The notes under the pieces: generated by a model
Seen by the model: only the letters and a program-made list of their open reading frames with translations
Databases searched by the model: none
Told to the model about the DNA's origin: nothing
Assembly: GCA_027357125.1 (NCBI GenBank)
Contig: DAHVVW010000082.1
Coordinates: 1 to 8,018 of the forward strand
Source of the DNA: Clostridiales bacterium
GTDB taxonomy: Bacteria; Bacillota; Desulfitobacteriia; Desulfitobacteriales; Desulfitobacteriaceae
Direction: 5' to 3'
DNA: 8,018 nucleotides
In this document: one piece after another, positions 6,825 through 8,018 of the stretch
Position numbering within the stretch: position 1 is the first letter of the stretch
Layout of the letters: the number at the start of each line of letters is the position of its first letter
Made by a program: the position numbers and the translations under genes

Positions 6825-7475
6825 GTGAATTTTCCTATTGCTCGTGACAGCTGGCCTTATTTAACGGTTTTAGCTGTTTTGTCCGGAATCACGTACTTGA
6901 TTTGGCCATGGCTTGCATTAGGGCCTGTTGTTTTATTTTTATTTGTAGTTTATTTTTTTCGGAACCCGGAGCGCCGGATTCCGGCGGATGAGACAGTTTT
7001 GGTATCCCCTGCCGATGGGGTGGTGATGGACATTGAAAGGGTGCTTGAAGACCGTTTTCTTGAGGGTGAAAGCATTAGGATCCGAATTTTTCTGAGCATA
7101 TTTAATGTTCATATTAACCGCGTCCCAATGTCCGGAACCGTAGTCTACCGGGATTACCGCCCTGGGCAGATGCTGCCGGCTTTTAAGAGCCATGCTTCCG
7201 AAGTCAATGAAAAAAACTTTGTAGGAATTGAAAACTCACAGTTGCGTATTTTGGTCACTCAGGTAACAGGGTTTGTAGCCCGCCGCATTGTTTGCTGGGT
7301 TAAGACAGGGGATCAAGTGGAGCGGGGAGAGCGCTTCGGTCTTATAAAATTCGGTTCATGTACAGAACTTTTCCTGCCGCCGCATGTGGAAGTGGCTGTA
7401 AAGCCCGGAGAAAAAGTGGTTGGGGGAGTAACAGTGATGGGATTGGTGAAAGAAAATGTACGAGAAACCAATTAA
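6825..7475 (+). CDS. psd: Phosphatidylserine decarboxylase, short (archaeal-type) form
   Basis: The enzyme decarboxylates phosphatidylserine to phosphatidylethanolamine at the cytoplasmic membrane. The 216-residue proenzyme has two hydrophobic segments near 11-28 and 32-46, then FFRNPER, SPADGVV (61-67) and NVHINRVP (94-101). The self-cleavage site is GS in KFGSCTELFLP; S178 would become the pyruvoyl group of the small subunit. The residue after the serine is cysteine, where the long form has GSS or GST and other short forms often have GSR. The length fits the short type II family, not the long form of about 260-300 residues. The start is GTG 6825, preceded by AGGGGG (6809-6814) at 10-base spacing. 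The gap from dinG is 53 bases with no terminator, so cotranscription is likely. The end overlaps pssA by 20 bases. Confidence 0.92.
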   Translation: MNFPIARDSWPYLTVLAVLSGITYLIWPWLALGPVVLFLFVVYFFRNPERRIPADETVLVSPADGVVMDIERVLEDRFLEGESIRIRIFLSIFNVHINRVPMSGTVVYRDYRPGQMLPAFKSHASEVNEKNFVGIENSQLRILVTQVTGFVARRIVCWVKTGDQVERGERFGLIKFGSCTELFLPPHVEVAVKPGEKVVGGVTVMGLVKENVRETN

Positions 7476-7980
7476 TGCCCAAATGATCCCGAGCATTTTT
7501 ACTCTGGCGAATTTGGTTTTTGGCTTTTTAGCTTTAGTGTGGACTTTAGATGGAAAGTTCAAGAGTGCGGCCGGTATGGTGCTCTTGGCAGTGCTCATGG
7601 ACAGCCTGGACGGCAAAGTCGCGCGTAAGCTTGCCGTCAGTTCGGATTTTGGTAAAGAACTTGACTCTTTGAGTGATTTGGTCTCTTTCGGGGTTGCCCC
7701 GGCTATCCTGACCTACCGCTTGTTCTTGCAGGACTTGGGTGGGTGGGGTCTGGTCATAGCGGTTTCGTTTGCAGTTTGCGGCGCGATCCGGCTGGCCCGC
7801 TTCAATGTCTTACATATTACCACTCATTTTCTCGGAGTGCCGATTACTTTTGCCGGGGGCTTCACAGCGTTGTTGATCTTATTTCATGGTACAGTGCCTT
7901 GGATTGTTTATCCTGTTAGTATGGTGATTCTTTCCGGTCTGATGGTTTCTTCTATTCATGTGCCTAAGCTGGGGAAGTAA
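7456..7980 (+). CDS. pssA: CDP-diacylglycerol-serine O-phosphatidyltransferase
   Basis: This membrane enzyme makes phosphatidylserine from CDP-diacylglycerol and serine, the substrate for the Psd encoded just before it. The 174-residue protein carries the full CDP-alcohol phosphatidyltransferase signature DG-x2-AR-x8-G-x3-D-x3-D: D52, G53, A56, R57, G66, D70 and D74, in which the aspartates bind divalent metal. Serine specificity is suggested by SFGVAPA (77-83), GAIRLARFNV (109-118) and FLGVPITFAGG (125-135), typical of Gram-positive PssA. Hydrophobic segments near 11-30, 37-50, 76-92, 97-112, 127-144 and 148-166 fit a multi-pass protein. The ATG at 7456 follows GGTGA (7445-7449) inside psd and overlaps its end by 20 bases, suggesting coupled translation. 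ATG 7483 is a weaker alternative without a binding site. The length matches the short Bacillus PssA, so the gene is complete. Confidence 0.93.
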   Translation: MYEKPINAQMIPSIFTLANLVFGFLALVWTLDGKFKSAAGMVLLAVLMDSLDGKVARKLAVSSDFGKELDSLSDLVSFGVAPAILTYRLFLQDLGGWGLVIAVSFAVCGAIRLARFNVLHITTHFLGVPITFAGGFTALLILFHGTVPWIVYPVSMVILSGLMVSSIHVPKLGK

Positions 7981-8018
7981 GTTTAAGAAGTAAGTTGATA
8001 AGCTAAAATACTCTAATT
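7981..8018. other. Short AT-rich tail after pssA
   Basis: The last 38 bases hold no gene, hairpin or T-run. Whether the phospholipid operon ends here or continues cannot be seen. Confidence 0.5.

Overview
The window looks like chromosomal DNA from a spore-forming Firmicute of the Clostridia, most like the Peptococcaceae or Desulfotomaculum group. This is inferred from the gene set, the strong AGGAG/AAGGGGG ribosome binding sites, the TTG and GTG starts, and a close match to the sporulation/transition-state sigma-H promoter consensus. No mobile element, CRISPR array, rRNA or tRNA is visible. All genes but one at the left edge are complete.

Layout, minus strand (left half). An unrecognised gene starts at 260 and runs off the left edge; it has its own extended -10 promoter. 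To its right, a leftward operon reads from about 3912 to 516: a small lipoprotein of unknown function, then a fused PabA-PabB aminodeoxychorismate synthase, then PabC aminodeoxychorismate lyase. PabAB and PabC together convert chorismate and glutamine to p-aminobenzoate (PABA) for folate synthesis. pabAB and pabC overlap by 8 bases, and the lipoprotein gene ends 24 bases before pabAB.

Layout, plus strand (right half). A rightward group begins with a DinG-family protein that carries an N-terminal DEDDh 3'-5' exonuclease domain, a full set of superfamily 2 helicase motifs and four cysteines spaced like the E. coli DinG 4Fe-4S ligands. It is followed, 53 bases on, by a short-type phosphatidylserine decarboxylase (psd) and, overlapping it by 20 bases, a CDP-diacylglycerol-serine O-phosphatidyltransferase (pssA). 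PssA makes phosphatidylserine and Psd turns it into phosphatidylethanolamine, so these two form a complete two-step membrane lipid pathway.

The most informative control region is 3895-4005, between the two divergent groups. It holds a sigma-A-type promoter for dinG (TTGATT, 17 bases, TACAAT) and, 5 bases away on the other strand, a sigma-H-type promoter (GCAGGATTT, 11 bases, AGCGAATAT) that would drive the lipoprotein-pabAB-pabC operon. The dinG promoter also fixes the dinG start at the TTG at 4006, because longer reading-frame starts lie upstream of the promoter. I see no wholly new system. The points most worth a second look are the predicted sigma-H control of a PABA operon, the uncharacterised lipoprotein at its head, and the DinG that combines a nuclease domain with an apparent Fe-S cluster.
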